A stretch of 64,000 nucleotides of DNA from Streptomyces koelreuteriae (GCF_018604545.1 NZ_CP075896.1:5580001-5644000); one strand, 5' to 3'; counted from the first letter of the stretch, positions 50,160-59,771 are shown. Made by a program: numbers and translations. The notes: generated by a model from the sequence alone, not told the origin.

Positions 50160-53100
50160 ATGCTCGAACCGACCGAACCCACAGAGTCCTCAACGGGCTC
50201 CGAACAGAACAGCCCCAGCGACACCCTGCCGCCTCGCCGGCGGCGCCGTGCCGCGTCCCGCCCGGCGGGTCCCCCCGTCGGCGGCTCCTCCGACGCCCCG
50301 GTGGAGACCGTCGCGCCGGCCATACCGGCCGCCGATCCCGACGAGCTCGCGACCGAGGTCGTGGAAGCCGACGAGGAAGTCGTCGCCGAGGCGGAAGAGA
50401 CGTCCGAGGCCGCGCAGGCCACTGAGAGCGCAGAGAGCGCCGAAGAGGCCGCGCCCGCCGCCCCCGCCAAGCGGCGCCGCGCCGTCCGCCGGGCCTCCGC
50501 GCCCGCCGGCGCTCCGACGGCCACGGAGGCCGCCGAGACCGTCGTCCCGGTGACCACCGCCGCTCCGGCCGGCTCCGAGGCGTCGGAGCAGGCAGAGGCC
50601 CCCGCCGCGTCGGCCGCGGTGTCCGAGGACGCCGCTCCCCGGCGTACCCGGCGTCGTGCGACGCGCACGGTGACCTCGCCTGCTGCGGCTCCGGCGGAGA
50701 CGTCCGAGACGGCGCAGGCCACGTCCGGCGACCCGGAGCCGGTGGCCGAGGCCGCCGCGCCCACCGAGGTCTCCGAGGAAGCCGCGCCCGCCGAGGACTC
50801 CGCTCCGCGCCGGACCCGCCGCCGTGCCTCGCGACGGGTGTCCGCACCCGCCGGGGCGCCGGAAGGCAACGCCGAGGAGGCGAAGGCACCCGTGACCGAG
50901 AACCCCGCCGCAGAGGCCGCCCGCGCCGCCGAGGCCCCCGCCGCTGAGGCCGCGCCCGCGCCCGAGGCCCCCGCCGAAGCCACCCCCGCCGCAGAACCCG
51001 CTGAGGCCGCCGAGGCCGCCGAGGATGCCGCCCCGCGGCGTCGTCGTCGCGTCGCTCGCAGGGCCGCCGGCGGTTTCGCCGAGCCCGCCCAGTCCCCGAG
51101 GTCCGCGAAGGCCTCGAAGTCCGCCGCGGCCACCGACACGGCTGCCGCCGAGAGCGAGTCGGCCGCGCGCCCCGCCCGTCCGGCCGTCGCCGTGTTCCAG
51201 GCGCCCGTGTTCACCGAGCCCCAGTTCCAGACGCCGGAGCGCGCCGCGGCCGCTGCCGCCGCCCAGGCTGCCGTGACCGAGGAGCCCGAGGAGACCGAGG
51301 CGCCCGCCGCGGCCGAGGCTCCCCGGGAGGAGCAGTCCGGCGGGTCCCGCCGCCGGCGCCGCCGCCGGGGTGCGGGCGACGAGCCCGAGGCCCCGGCCGC
51401 CGAGGCCGCCGCCGCTCAGAGCGCCGAGGACGAGTCCGAGGACGCCGAAGACTCCGCCGACTCCGACGAGCAGGAGGAGTCCGAGGGGAGCGGCTCGCGC
51501 CGCCGCCGTCGCCGGGGCGGCCGCCGCCGTAGGCGTGGCGACTCCGCCGACTCCGAGGACACCTCGGACGACGAGTCCGAGCAGGGCGCCGCCGCCCAGG
51601 ACGCCGAGGACTCGGCCGAGGAGTCCGATGAGTCCGACGAGGCCGCCGACCGTGACGAGTCGTCCGGCGGAGGCGGCTCCAGCAGCAGCCGTCGGCGCCG
51701 TCGCCGCCGTCGCCGCGCCGGTGACAGCGGCACCGACTCCGAGACCTCCGAGGACGACCCGGAGCGCACGGTCGTCAAGGTCCGCGAGCCCAGGCCGAAG
51801 GCGGAGCCGTCCGACGAGGTGCAGTCCATCAAGGGCTCGACCCGTCTGGAGGCCAAGAAGCAGCGCCGCCGCGAAGGCCGCGAGCAGGGCCGCCGGCGCG
51901 TCCCGATCATCACCGAGGCCGAGTTCCTGGCCCGGCGCGAGGCCGTCGAGCGCGTGATGGTCGTCCGCCAGCACGGCGACCGTACGCAGATCGGCGTCCT
52001 CGAGGACAACGTGCTCGTCGAGCACTACGTCAACAAGGAGCAGTCGACCTCGTACGTCGGCAACGTCTACCTGGGCAAGGTCCAGAACGTGCTGCCGTCG
52101 ATGGAGGCCGCCTTCATCGACATCGGCAAGGGCCGCAACGCGGTGCTGTACGCCGGTGAGGTCAACTTCGAGGCGCTGGGCATGGCCAACGGGCCGCGCC
52201 GCATCGAGTCCGCCCTGAAGTCCGGCCAGTCGGTGCTCGTCCAGGTGACGAAGGACCCCATCGGGCACAAGGGCGCGCGTCTGACCAGCCAGGTCTCCCT
52301 CCCCGGCCGCTACCTGGTCTACGTGCCCGAGGGCTCCATGACCGGCATCAGCCGCAAGCTGCCCGACACCGAGCGGGCCCGGCTGAAGACCATCCTCAAG
52401 AAGATCGTCCCCGAGGACGCGGGCGTCATCGTGCGCACCGCCGCCGAGGGCGCGAGCGAGGACGAGCTGCGCCGGGACGTCGAGCGGCTGCAGCAGCAGT
52501 GGGAGGACATCCAGAAGAAGGCCAAGAGCGGCAACGCCCCGACGCTGCTGTACGGCGAGCCGGACATGACCGTCCGGGTCGTCCGCGACATCTTCAACGA
52601 GGACTTCTCCAAGGTCGTCGTCAGCGGTGACGAGGCCTGGTCGACCATCCACGGGTACGTCTCGCATGTCGCGCCCGACCTGGCCGAGCGGCTGTCGAAG
52701 TGGACCTCCGAGGTCGACGTCTTCGCCACGTACCGGATCGACGAGCAGCTCGCCAAGGCCCTGGACCGCAAGGTCTGGCTGCCCAGCGGCGGCTCGCTGG
52801 TGATCGACCGGACCGAGGCGATGGTCGTCGTCGACGTCAACACCGGCAAGTTCACCGGTCAGGGCGGCAACCTCGAGGAGACCGTCACCAGGAACAACCT
52901 GGAGGCGGCCGAGGAGATCGTGCGCCAGCTGCGGCTGCGCGACCTCGGCGGCATCATCGTCATCGACTTCATCGACATGGTGCTGGAGTCCAACCGGGAC
53001 CTGGTGCTGCGACGTCTGCTGGAGTGCCTGGGCCGGGACCGGACCAAGCACCAGGTGGCCGAGGTGACCTCGCTGGGGCTCGTGCAGATGACCCGCAAGC

Positions 53101-54269
53101 GGGTCGGGCAGGGGCTGCTGGAGTCCTTCTCCGAGACCTGCGTCCACTGCAACGGCCGCGGTGTCATCGTGCACATGGAGCAGCCGACCGGCGCCGGTGG
53201 CGGAGGCGGCGGCAAGCGCAAGAAGCGCGCGCGTGCCGGTGCCGACCAGCCGCACACGCACGAGGCGGCCGCCGTCGAGACCGCCGAGCAGGAGGCGGAG
53301 ACCGAGGCGGAGGTCGGTGCCGAGATCGCCGAGCCGATCGCCCTGCCGGAGCCGTCCTTCGAGCCCGACGAGGAGCTGTACAGCAGCGCCGCCGAGGCGG
53401 AGGCCGCGGCCGGGCGTGGGCGTACGCGGCGTCGGGCGAGCCGGCGGGCGTCCGCACCGGCGGGTGCGCCGCGCGGTGAGGCGGCGGAGCCGAAGTCCAG
53501 GAAGGGCAGGAAGGCCGAGCAGGCCGAGGTGCCGACGGCGCAGGACGTGACCGCCGCCGAGGAGGTCGCCCGTCCGGTGCAGCCGGAGCCGGCCGCCGAG
53601 GCGCACGCCGAGCCGATGGCCGTCGAGGACCCGGTCGTCGAGGCCCCGGCCGCCGCGGCCGAAGCGGCCCCGGCCGCCGAGGAGGCCGCGCCCAAGGGCC
53701 GTGGCCGTCGGCGGGCGACGCGCAAGGTGTCCGCGCCGGCCGGTTCCCCGGCGGGGGCCGAGGCGACCGTGGTGACGGTCGCCGAGACCGCACCCGCCGC
53801 GCCGGAGGCCGCGGAGACGCCGGAGCGGGCCGAGCAGCCCGAGCCGGCCGCCGAGGCGCCCGCCGAGAGCGCCGCCCCGGCCCGTCCGCGCCGCCGTGCC
53901 GTGCGCAAGCCCACCGCGTCCACCGCGTCCGAGGAGGCGGCCGTCGTGGTCGTGTCGTCGGCAGCGGAGGAGGCGTCGGAGGCCGGAGCCCCGGCCGCCG
54001 AGGCCGCCGCGGAGGCGCCCGCCGAGGCCGCCGAGGAGGCCGCTCCGGCCAAGAAGACGGCCCGCAAGACGGCCAAGAAGGCCACCACGGCGAAGAAGGC
54101 CACCACCAAGAAGACCGCGGCGAAGAAGACCGCGGCCAAGAAGACGACGGCCAAGAAGGCGGCGACCACCAAGACCGCCGCGAAGAAGACCGCGTCGAAG
54201 AAGACCGTGGCGGCGGAGCAGACGGTGTCGTCCGCGTCCTCCGTCTCGGCCTCCACCGACGAGGGCTGA
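50160..54269 (+). CDS. rne: Ribonuclease E/G family endoribonuclease (RNase ES)
   Basis: A 1369-aa enzyme. The catalytic core (about residues 577-1010) has the S1 region (SYVGNVYLGKVQNVLPSMEA in part), the Mg site GGIIVIDFIDM (DxxD) and the zinc link CVHCNGRG. Unlike E. coli RNase E the core is central, flanked by long disordered arms rich in Ala/Glu and Arg, the layout known for Streptomyces RNase ES. Both arms repeat RRRA(S/T)R.(V)SAPAGAP. The last 60 residues are AKKT/KKTA repeats like histone H1 tails. The enzyme acts in mRNA decay and RNA processing and scaffolds a degradosome-like complex. Confidence 0.95.
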   Translation: MLEPTEPTESSTGSEQNSPSDTLPPRRRRRAASRPAGPPVGGSSDAPVETVAPAIPAADPDELATEVVEADEEVVAEAEETSEAAQATESAESAEEAAPAAPAKRRRAVRRASAPAGAPTATEAAETVVPVTTAAPAGSEASEQAEAPAASAAVSEDAAPRRTRRRATRTVTSPAAAPAETSETAQATSGDPEPVAEAAAPTEVSEEAAPAEDSAPRRTRRRASRRVSAPAGAPEGNAEEAKAPVTENPAAEAARAAEAPAAEAAPAPEAPAEATPAAEPAEAAEAAEDAAPRRRRRVARRAAGGFAEPAQSPRSAKASKSAAATDTAAAESESAARPARPAVAVFQAPVFTEPQFQTPERAAAAAAAQAAVTEEPEETEAPAAAEAPREEQSGGSRRRRRRRGAGDEPEAPAAEAAAAQSAEDESEDAEDSADSDEQEESEGSGSRRRRRRGGRRRRRGDSADSEDTSDDESEQGAAAQDAEDSAEESDESDEAADRDESSGGGGSSSSRRRRRRRRRAGDSGTDSETSEDDPERTVVKVREPRPKAEPSDEVQSIKGSTRLEAKKQRRREGREQGRRRVPIITEAEFLARREAVERVMVVRQHGDRTQIGVLEDNVLVEHYVNKEQSTSYVGNVYLGKVQNVLPSMEAAFIDIGKGRNAVLYAGEVNFEALGMANGPRRIESALKSGQSVLVQVTKDPIGHKGARLTSQVSLPGRYLVYVPEGSMTGISRKLPDTERARLKTILKKIVPEDAGVIVRTAAEGASEDELRRDVERLQQQWEDIQKKAKSGNAPTLLYGEPDMTVRVVRDIFNEDFSKVVVSGDEAWSTIHGYVSHVAPDLAERLSKWTSEVDVFATYRIDEQLAKALDRKVWLPSGGSLVIDRTEAMVVVDVNTGKFTGQGGNLEETVTRNNLEAAEEIVRQLRLRDLGGIIVIDFIDMVLESNRDLVLRRLLECLGRDRTKHQVAEVTSLGLVQMTRKRVGQGLLESFSETCVHCNGRGVIVHMEQPTGAGGGGGGKRKKRARAGADQPHTHEAAAVETAEQEAETEAEVGAEIAEPIALPEPSFEPDEELYSSAAEAEAAAGRGRTRRRASRRASAPAGAPRGEAAEPKSRKGRKAEQAEVPTAQDVTAAEEVARPVQPEPAAEAHAEPMAVEDPVVEAPAAAAEAAPAAEEAAPKGRGRRRATRKVSAPAGSPAGAEATVVTVAETAPAAPEAAETPERAEQPEPAAEAPAESAAPARPRRRAVRKPTASTASEEAAVVVVSSAAEEASEAGAPAAEAAAEAPAEAAEEAAPAKKTARKTAKKATTAKKATTKKTAAKKTAAKKTTAKKAATTKTAAKKTASKKTVAAEQTVSSASSVSASTDEG

Positions 54270-54277
54270 CATCCCGT

Positions 54278-54310
54278 CCCTGTGCGACCGGCGTGACCGG
54301 TCGCACAGGG
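54278..54310. terminator. rne terminator
   Basis: A perfect 14-bp stem CCCTGTGCGACCGG (54278-54291) with its complement (54297-54310), loop CGTGA, 9 bp after the stop. Confidence 0.85.
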
Positions 54311-54327
54311 GGCGGACCGGCCTCGGT

Positions 54328-54357
54328 TTGACCCCCTCGGCCGGGGCCCCGTAACCT
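54328..54357 (+). promoter_or_regulatory. Promoter of rplU-rpmA
   Basis: TTGACC (54328-54333), 18 bp, TAACCT (54352-54357), a good vegetative promoter. The leader would be about 134 nt and contains GC-rich stems (GGGCGCC region), which could hold an L21 autoregulatory site. Confidence 0.65.
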
Positions 54358-54497
54358 TGACCGTCGGCGTGTCGAATGACGCGTCACATCCCCGTAAACC
54401 TCACCCTCCGGGCGCCGGGCGCCCAGGAGAGGCTGCTCGCTGAGTCGGGCGGCTGGCCTGCGGGGGTGCCGTTTCCCCGAGCGAGAGAGAGTTCCGC

Positions 54498-54818
54498 GTG
54501 TACGCCATCGTGCGCAGCGGTGGTCGCCAGCACAAGGTTGCTGTCGGCGACATCGTTGAGGTTGACAAGATTTCCACCGCCCAGGTTGGCGACACGGTCG
54601 AGCTCTCGACCCTGCTCGTTGTCGACGGCGACTCCGTGACCAGCGACCCGTGGGTGCTGGCCGGCATCAAGGTCCAGGCCGAGGTCGTGGACCACCACAA
54701 GGGCCAGAAGATCGACATTCTGCGCTACAAGAACAAGACCGGTTACCGCCGTCGCCAGGGCCACCGCCAGCAGTACACGGCGATCAAGGTCACTGAGATC
54801 CCCGCGGCTGCGAAGTAA
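54498..54818 (+). CDS. rplU: 50S ribosomal protein L21
   Basis: A 106-aa protein: MYAIVRSGGRQHKVAVGDIV at the N-terminus, the QHKV signature, and KKYRRRQGHRQQYTAIKV-like C-terminal RNA-binding segment (TGYRRRQGHRQQYTAIKVTEI). GTG 54498 is the only reasonable start. rpmA follows by 14 bp, giving the usual rplU-rpmA-obg order. Confidence 0.97.
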   Translation: MYAIVRSGGRQHKVAVGDIVEVDKISTAQVGDTVELSTLLVVDGDSVTSDPWVLAGIKVQAEVVDHHKGQKIDILRYKNKTGYRRRQGHRQQYTAIKVTEIPAAAK

Positions 54819-54832
54819 GGGACTGAGGAGAA

Positions 54833-55087
54833 ATGGCACACAAGAAGGGCGCATCGTCCACTCGGAACGGTCGCGACTCCAATGCCCAGCGGCTCGGCGT
54901 GAAGCGCTTCGGCGGTCAGGTCGTCAACGCTGGTGAGATCCTGGTCCGTCAGCGTGGCACCCACTTCCACCCGGGCACCGGCGTCGGCCGTGGCGGCGAC
55001 GACACGCTGTTCGCCCTGGCCGCCGGTTCGGTGCAGTTCGGCACCCACCGTGGCCGCAAGGTCGTGAACATCGTTCCGGTCGCCTGA
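54833..55087 (+). CDS. rpmA: 50S ribosomal protein L27
   Basis: An 84-aa protein: MAHKKGASSTRNGRDSNAQR, then LGVKRFGGQVVNAGEILVRQRGT and HFHPGTGVGRGGDDTLFAL. The N-terminal tail is the one that reaches into the peptidyl-transferase centre; it has no cleavable extension of the Firmicutes type. GAGGAG precedes the ATG. A terminator follows before obg. Confidence 0.97.
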   Translation: MAHKKGASSTRNGRDSNAQRLGVKRFGGQVVNAGEILVRQRGTHFHPGTGVGRGGDDTLFALAAGSVQFGTHRGRKVVNIVPVA

Positions 55088-55102
55088 CCGGAATCTTTCG
55101 CG

Positions 55103-55145
55103 AGGCGGACCTCACTTCCCTCACGGGAAGCGGGTCCGCCTTTCG
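55103..55145 (+). terminator. rpmA terminator
   Basis: AGGCGGACC (55103-55111) pairs with GGTCCGCCT (55133-55141), with an inner CTTCCC/GGGAAG stem and TTT after, 15 bp from the stop. Confidence 0.8.
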
Positions 55146-55193
55146 CGTGTTGGTTCTCAGAGAACACCCCGTACGTAACTGGAGGCACATCCC

Positions 55194-56630
55194 ATGACCA
55201 CCTTCGTGGACCGCGTCGAGCTGCATGTCGCCGCGGGTAACGGAGGCCACGGCTGTGCCTCCGTCCACCGTGAGAAGTTCAAGCCGCTGGGCGGGCCGGA
55301 CGGCGGCAACGGCGGTCGCGGCGGGGACGTGATCCTCACCGTCGACCAGTCGATCACCACGCTTCTCGACTACCACCACTCCCCGCACCGCAAGGCCACC
55401 AACGGCAAGCCCGGCGAGGGCGGCAACCGCTCCGGCAAGGACGGGCAGGACCTGGTCCTGGCCGTGCCGGACGGCACGGTGGTGCTGGACAAGGCGGGCA
55501 ACGTCCTCGCCGACATGGTCGGGCAGGGCACGTCCTTCGTCGCCGCGCAGGGGGGCCGGGGAGGGCTCGGCAACGCGGCGCTGGCCTCCGCCCGGCGCAA
55601 GGCGCCCGGCTTCGCGCTGCTCGGCGAGCCGGGGGACCTGCGGGACGTCGTCCTGGAGCTGAAGACCGTCGCCGACGTGGCGCTCGTGGGCTATCCGAGC
55701 GCCGGCAAGTCGTCCCTGATCTCGGTGCTCAGCGCCGCCAAGCCGAAGATCGCCGACTACCCCTTCACCACGCTCGTGCCGAACCTCGGTGTCGTCACGG
55801 CCGGTTCGACCGTGTACACGATCGCCGACGTGCCCGGGCTGATCCCCGGGGCCAGTCAGGGCAAGGGCCTGGGCCTGGAGTTCCTGCGGCACGTGGAGCG
55901 GTGCAGTGTCCTCGTGCACGTCCTGGACACCGCCACGCTGGAGTCCGACCGCGACCCGGCCTCCGACCTCGACATGATCGAGGAGGAGCTGCGGCAGTAC
56001 GGCGGGCTGGACAGGCGCCCGCGGATCGTCGTCCTGAACAAGACCGACGTACCGGACGGCAAGGACCTGGCCGAAATGGTGCGGCCCGACCTGGAGGCGC
56101 GCGGCTACCGCGTGTTCGAGGTGTCGGCCGTGGCGCACCTGGGGCTGAAGGAGCTGTCGTTCGCACTCGCGGAGCTCGTGGCCACGGCCCGGGCCGCGAA
56201 GCCGAAGGACGAGGCCACCCGGATCGTGATCCGGCCCAAGGCCGTCGACGACACGGGCTTCACCGTCACCCGCGAGGCCGACGGCCTGTTCCGGGTGCGC
56301 GGTGAGAAGCCCGAGCGGTGGGTGCGGCAGACCGACTTCAACAACGACGAGGCGGTCGGATACCTCGCGGACCGGCTCAACCGGCTCGGTGTCGAGGAGT
56401 CGCTGGTGAAGGCGGGTGCCCGGGGCGGCGACGGCGTCGCCATCGGACCCGAGGACAACGCGGTCGTCTTCGACTGGGAGCCGTCCCTGACGGCCGGCGC
56501 GGAGATGCTCGGCCGGCGCGGTGAGGACCACCGGTTCGAGGGAGAGCGCCCGGCAGCGCAGCGCCGTAGGGACCGGCAGGCCGAGAGGGACGAAGCGGAG
56601 CAGGAGTTCGACGACTTCGAGCCGTTCTGA
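55194..56630 (+). CDS. obg: Obg GTPase
   Basis: A 478-aa ribosome-associated GTPase. The glycine-rich Obg fold (about 1-158: GGPDGGNGGRGGDVIL, GGRGGLGNAALAS) is followed by the G domain with P-loop GYPSAGKSS, switch TTLVPNLGVV, DVPGLI and NKTD, and a C-terminal OCT domain (VRGEKPERWVRQTDFNNDEAVGYLADRL in parts). In Streptomyces Obg influences the onset of aerial growth through GTP level, besides its role in 50S assembly. GGAGG precedes ATG 55194. A hairpin follows (CGACTT...AAGTCG, 56655-56676). Confidence 0.96.
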   Translation: MTTFVDRVELHVAAGNGGHGCASVHREKFKPLGGPDGGNGGRGGDVILTVDQSITTLLDYHHSPHRKATNGKPGEGGNRSGKDGQDLVLAVPDGTVVLDKAGNVLADMVGQGTSFVAAQGGRGGLGNAALASARRKAPGFALLGEPGDLRDVVLELKTVADVALVGYPSAGKSSLISVLSAAKPKIADYPFTTLVPNLGVVTAGSTVYTIADVPGLIPGASQGKGLGLEFLRHVERCSVLVHVLDTATLESDRDPASDLDMIEEELRQYGGLDRRPRIVVLNKTDVPDGKDLAEMVRPDLEARGYRVFEVSAVAHLGLKELSFALAELVATARAAKPKDEATRIVIRPKAVDDTGFTVTREADGLFRVRGEKPERWVRQTDFNNDEAVGYLADRLNRLGVEESLVKAGARGGDGVAIGPEDNAVVFDWEPSLTAGAEMLGRRGEDHRFEGERPAAQRRRDRQAERDEAEQEFDDFEPF

Positions 56631-56654
56631 GTTAACAAAGAGCAAATTCGCGAC

Positions 56655-56676
56655 CGACTTTGGTGCAACCAAGTCG
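56655..56676 (+). terminator. Probable obg terminator
   Basis: CGACTT-T-GGT-gca-ACC-AAGTCG folds with one bulge, followed by TTCT, 24 bp after the obg stop. Confidence 0.55.
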
Positions 56677-56766
56677 TTCTCCAATGTGTCGTACAGGGCA
56701 GAGCGGATGAGGATCTTGTTTCTCGCCGTGCAGTAACTGCCCATGCGATCAACGGAGTTGACGTAC

Positions 56767-58269
56767 GTGCCCCAGTCCACGAGCAAGCGCAGGATCGGCC
56801 GAGGCATCGGAGTCGCGGCGGCGATCGCCGTCGCCGCCGCCGTCACCGCCCCGGTGGCCGCTCATGCCGTCCCGGCCGCGGACGCCGCCCCCGCCGCCGC
56901 TTCGAAGCTCCACGACGACTTCAACGGCGACGGCTATCAGGACCTGGCTGTCGCCGACTCGTACGGCAAGGTCGACGGGAAGGCCCGGGCCGGATACGTG
57001 GCCGTCGTGTACGGCTCGGCCAAGGGACTCGACCTCGGCCACAAGCAGGTCATCAGCCAGAACTCCCCGGGCATACCGGGTGCGGCGGAGACCGACGACT
57101 ACTACGGCGAGGGCATCGCCGCCGGTGACCTCGACGGCGACGGTTACGCCGACCTGGTCGTGGGGGCCCCGAGCGAGGACGTCGGGGACGTCACGGCCGC
57201 CGGCACACTCGCCGTGCTGTGGGGCGGGAAGCAGGGCCTGTCCGGCGGCACGGCCGTCGCCACCGGCACCGAGGAGGACCGGGTCGACTCCAAGACCCCG
57301 GCGCTCGGAGACTTCGACAACGACGGCCACCTGGACCTCGCCACCGGCAACCGCCTGCTGTCCGGGCCCTTCGACCGCACCGGCGGCGCCGCGAGCAGCC
57401 GCACCCTCGCCCTGGAGCCCGCGTACGTCACGGACGACGTGGCCACCGGCGACGTCGACCACGACGGTGTCACCGATCTGGTCGCGCTCATCCACGACGT
57501 CAGCGACGACGACATGCACGACCCCGACTACAGGCACCGTCGCGCGGTCTACCTGCGCGGCACACCGGACGGCCTGAGCAAGCCCGTCGAGCTGAAGAAC
57601 CCCGACGGCACACGCATGCGCGGCGGCGAGCACCTCGGCATCGGTGACGTGGACAAGGACGGGTTCGCCGACCTCGTGATCGGCCGTTCGAACGACGGCT
57701 TCGGCGAAACCGACCTGGACGACCCGCTGCTGAAGGGCGGCCAGATCGGCGTGGTGCACGGCTCGGCCGACGGCCCCGACACCTCCCGTACGACGGTCAT
57801 CACGCAGAACACCCCTGGTGTGCCGGGCGACGCGGAGTGGGCCGACGGCTTCGGCGGGGGCATCTCCGTCGGTGACATCAACGCCGACGGCTACGCGGAC
57901 GTCTCCACCGGCAGCGCGAGCGAGGCCATCGGAGACGTTTACGCGGCCGGCCAGGTCACCGTCCTGCGCGGCGGCAAGTCCGGGCTGAGCGGCAACGGCG
58001 CCTTCAGCATGAGCCAGAACACCAAGAACGTCCCGGGCGAGGCGGAGCAGAACGACTTCTTCGGCGCCGAGACCAAGCTCCTCGACGTCAACGGCGACGG
58101 CCGGGCCGAGCTGTTCGCCGGTGCGACCGGTGAGAACCGGGACGGCGGAGTCTGGGCGTTCCCGAACACCGTCAACGCCCCCACCGCCACCGGTTCGGTC
58201 AGCTTCGGCGCGGGCACCCTCGGCACGGGCGCGAACGGCTCCGCCCTCGGCTCGGGCTTCACCCGATGA
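56767..58269 (+). CDS. Secreted FG-GAP/VCBS repeat protein
   Basis: A 500-aa protein with a Sec signal (KRRIGRGIGVAAAIAVAAAV, then Ala-rich up to VAAHA about residue 37). The rest is an integrin-alpha-like beta-propeller with calcium loops of the DxDxDGxxD type: DFNGDGYQDLAV, DLDGDGYADLVV, DFDNDGHLDLAT, DVDHDGVTDLVA, DVDKDGFADLVI and DINADGYADVST. The alternative start ATG 56743 is eight codons upstream. Its stop overlaps the next gene (ATGA), a paralogue. Function unknown; adhesion or an enzyme-less scaffold is likely. Confidence 0.85.
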   Translation: MPQSTSKRRIGRGIGVAAAIAVAAAVTAPVAAHAVPAADAAPAAASKLHDDFNGDGYQDLAVADSYGKVDGKARAGYVAVVYGSAKGLDLGHKQVISQNSPGIPGAAETDDYYGEGIAAGDLDGDGYADLVVGAPSEDVGDVTAAGTLAVLWGGKQGLSGGTAVATGTEEDRVDSKTPALGDFDNDGHLDLATGNRLLSGPFDRTGGAASSRTLALEPAYVTDDVATGDVDHDGVTDLVALIHDVSDDDMHDPDYRHRRAVYLRGTPDGLSKPVELKNPDGTRMRGGEHLGIGDVDKDGFADLVIGRSNDGFGETDLDDPLLKGGQIGVVHGSADGPDTSRTTVITQNTPGVPGDAEWADGFGGGISVGDINADGYADVSTGSASEAIGDVYAAGQVTVLRGGKSGLSGNGAFSMSQNTKNVPGEAEQNDFFGAETKLLDVNGDGRAELFAGATGENRDGGVWAFPNTVNAPTATGSVSFGAGTLGTGANGSALGSGFTR

Positions 58270-59762
58270 GCGCGCGCTTCCGCTCCCGCCGCGGCCGGCT
58301 CGCCATCGCCACCGGCCTCGTCCTCCTCACGGGCGCCCTCGCGGTCCCCGCCGCCCACGCCGCGCCCCCGAGCGCCACGCCGAACGCCGAGCGTCCGCGT
58401 GACGACTTCAACGGCGACGGCTACGCCGACCTCGCCACGGCCGCCCCGTCCGCGACCGTCGCCGGTAAGAAGGGCGCCGGTTATGTCGCCGTGCTCTACG
58501 GCACGGCGAACGGGCTGTCCACGACGAACCGGCAGGTCTTCAGCCAGAACTCGGCCGGTGTGCCCGGCGACGCCGAGAAGGACGACGCCTTCGGCAGCGC
58601 GCTCGGCACCGCCGACCTCGACCGCGACGGGTACGCGGACCTGGTCGTCGGTGTGGGCGGCGAGGACACGGCCGACGGCGGCGCCGAATCCGGCCTGGTC
58701 GAGGTCCTGTGGGGCGGCCCGAAGGGGTTGTCCGGCAGCGCCGTGGTGGCCACCGGCAAGGAGTACGACAGCCTCGGCAGCCGGGGCCGTCTGACCGTCG
58801 GGGACGTCGACGGCGACGGTGCCGCGGACCTGGTGACCGTGGAGAACCAGTTCTATCTGCGCGTGGTGAGCGGCCCGTTCACCCGGGACGGCGCCACGGC
58901 CCGTGAGGATCAGATCCTGAAGGACGAGTTCGACACCCGCGTCCTCGACCTGGCCACCGGCGACGTCAACGGCGACGGTGTCACCGACATCGCCGCCACC
59001 CAGAACGACGGCGACGAGTGGGACGCCCGCCGGGTCGTGTACTGGCCGGGCTCCCGGCAGGGACTGAAGCCGTACCTCACCGTGGAAGGCGCCGACGGCC
59101 ACCGGCTCCAGGGCGGCGAGAACCTCGACGTCGGGGACATCGACCAGGACGGCGTCGACGACATCGTGGTGGGCCGGGCCGTCACCGGGTACGACAGCGA
59201 CCTCGACAACCCCGCCGTCAAGGGCGGCCGGGTCACCTGGATCCCGGGCACCCCGAACGGACCGGACGGCACCAGGGCCGCGCACCTCAACCAGGACAGC
59301 CCCGGGGTGCCGGGCGCCGCCGAGGCGGGCGACGGCTTCGGGACCGACGTCCGCGTCGCCGACGTCAACGGCGACGGCTACCCGGACGTGGCGACCGGGC
59401 TGCCCGGTGAGGACCTGGACGGCCTGGCCGACGCGGGCGCGGTCGTCGTGCTGCGCGGCAGCGCGAAGGGGCTCACCGGCACCGGCGCCCAGGTGGTCAC
59501 GCAGAACACGCCCAACGTGCCGGGCGCCGCCGAGAAGGGCGACGCCTTCGGCTCGGCCGTGCACCTCGCCGACGCGAACCACGACGGCCTGGCCGACCTG
59601 GCCGCCGGCGCGGCGGGGGAGAACGCCAAGGCCGGGTCCGTCTGGTACTTCAGGTCCGGCCCGAAGACCGTCGTGAGCCCGAACGGCACCACGACCTTCG
59701 GCAACACGCTCCTCGGCACCACCCCCACGGACGCTCGGCTCGGTACGCTCTTCGCCGACTGA
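58266..59762 (+). CDS. Secreted FG-GAP/VCBS repeat protein (paralogue)
   Basis: A 498-aa protein translationally coupled to the previous gene. The Sec signal is RFRSRRGRLAIATGLVLLTG with cleavage after AAHA near residue 31. The propeller shows DFNGDGYADLAT, DLDRDGYADLVV, DVDGDGAADLVT, DVNGDGVTDIAA, DIDQDGVDDIVV, DVNGDGYPDVAT and DANHDGLADLAA. It shares the repeat order and a C-terminal FG..LG segment with its neighbour, indicating tandem duplication. A strong terminator with a T-run ends the pair. Confidence 0.87.
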   Translation: MSARFRSRRGRLAIATGLVLLTGALAVPAAHAAPPSATPNAERPRDDFNGDGYADLATAAPSATVAGKKGAGYVAVLYGTANGLSTTNRQVFSQNSAGVPGDAEKDDAFGSALGTADLDRDGYADLVVGVGGEDTADGGAESGLVEVLWGGPKGLSGSAVVATGKEYDSLGSRGRLTVGDVDGDGAADLVTVENQFYLRVVSGPFTRDGATAREDQILKDEFDTRVLDLATGDVNGDGVTDIAATQNDGDEWDARRVVYWPGSRQGLKPYLTVEGADGHRLQGGENLDVGDIDQDGVDDIVVGRAVTGYDSDLDNPAVKGGRVTWIPGTPNGPDGTRAAHLNQDSPGVPGAAEAGDGFGTDVRVADVNGDGYPDVATGLPGEDLDGLADAGAVVVLRGSAKGLTGTGAQVVTQNTPNVPGAAEKGDAFGSAVHLADANHDGLADLAAGAAGENAKAGSVWYFRSGPKTVVSPNGTTTFGNTLLGTTPTDARLGTLFAD

Positions 59763-59771
59763 TCATCCGTC

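Noticed and set aside
50190..54272. 1360-aa open frame on the minus strand opposite RNase E
   Set aside because: Long antisense frames are expected opposite very GC-rich, Ala/Arg/Glu-rich genes. The translation is low-complexity Gly/Arg/Leu with no domain.
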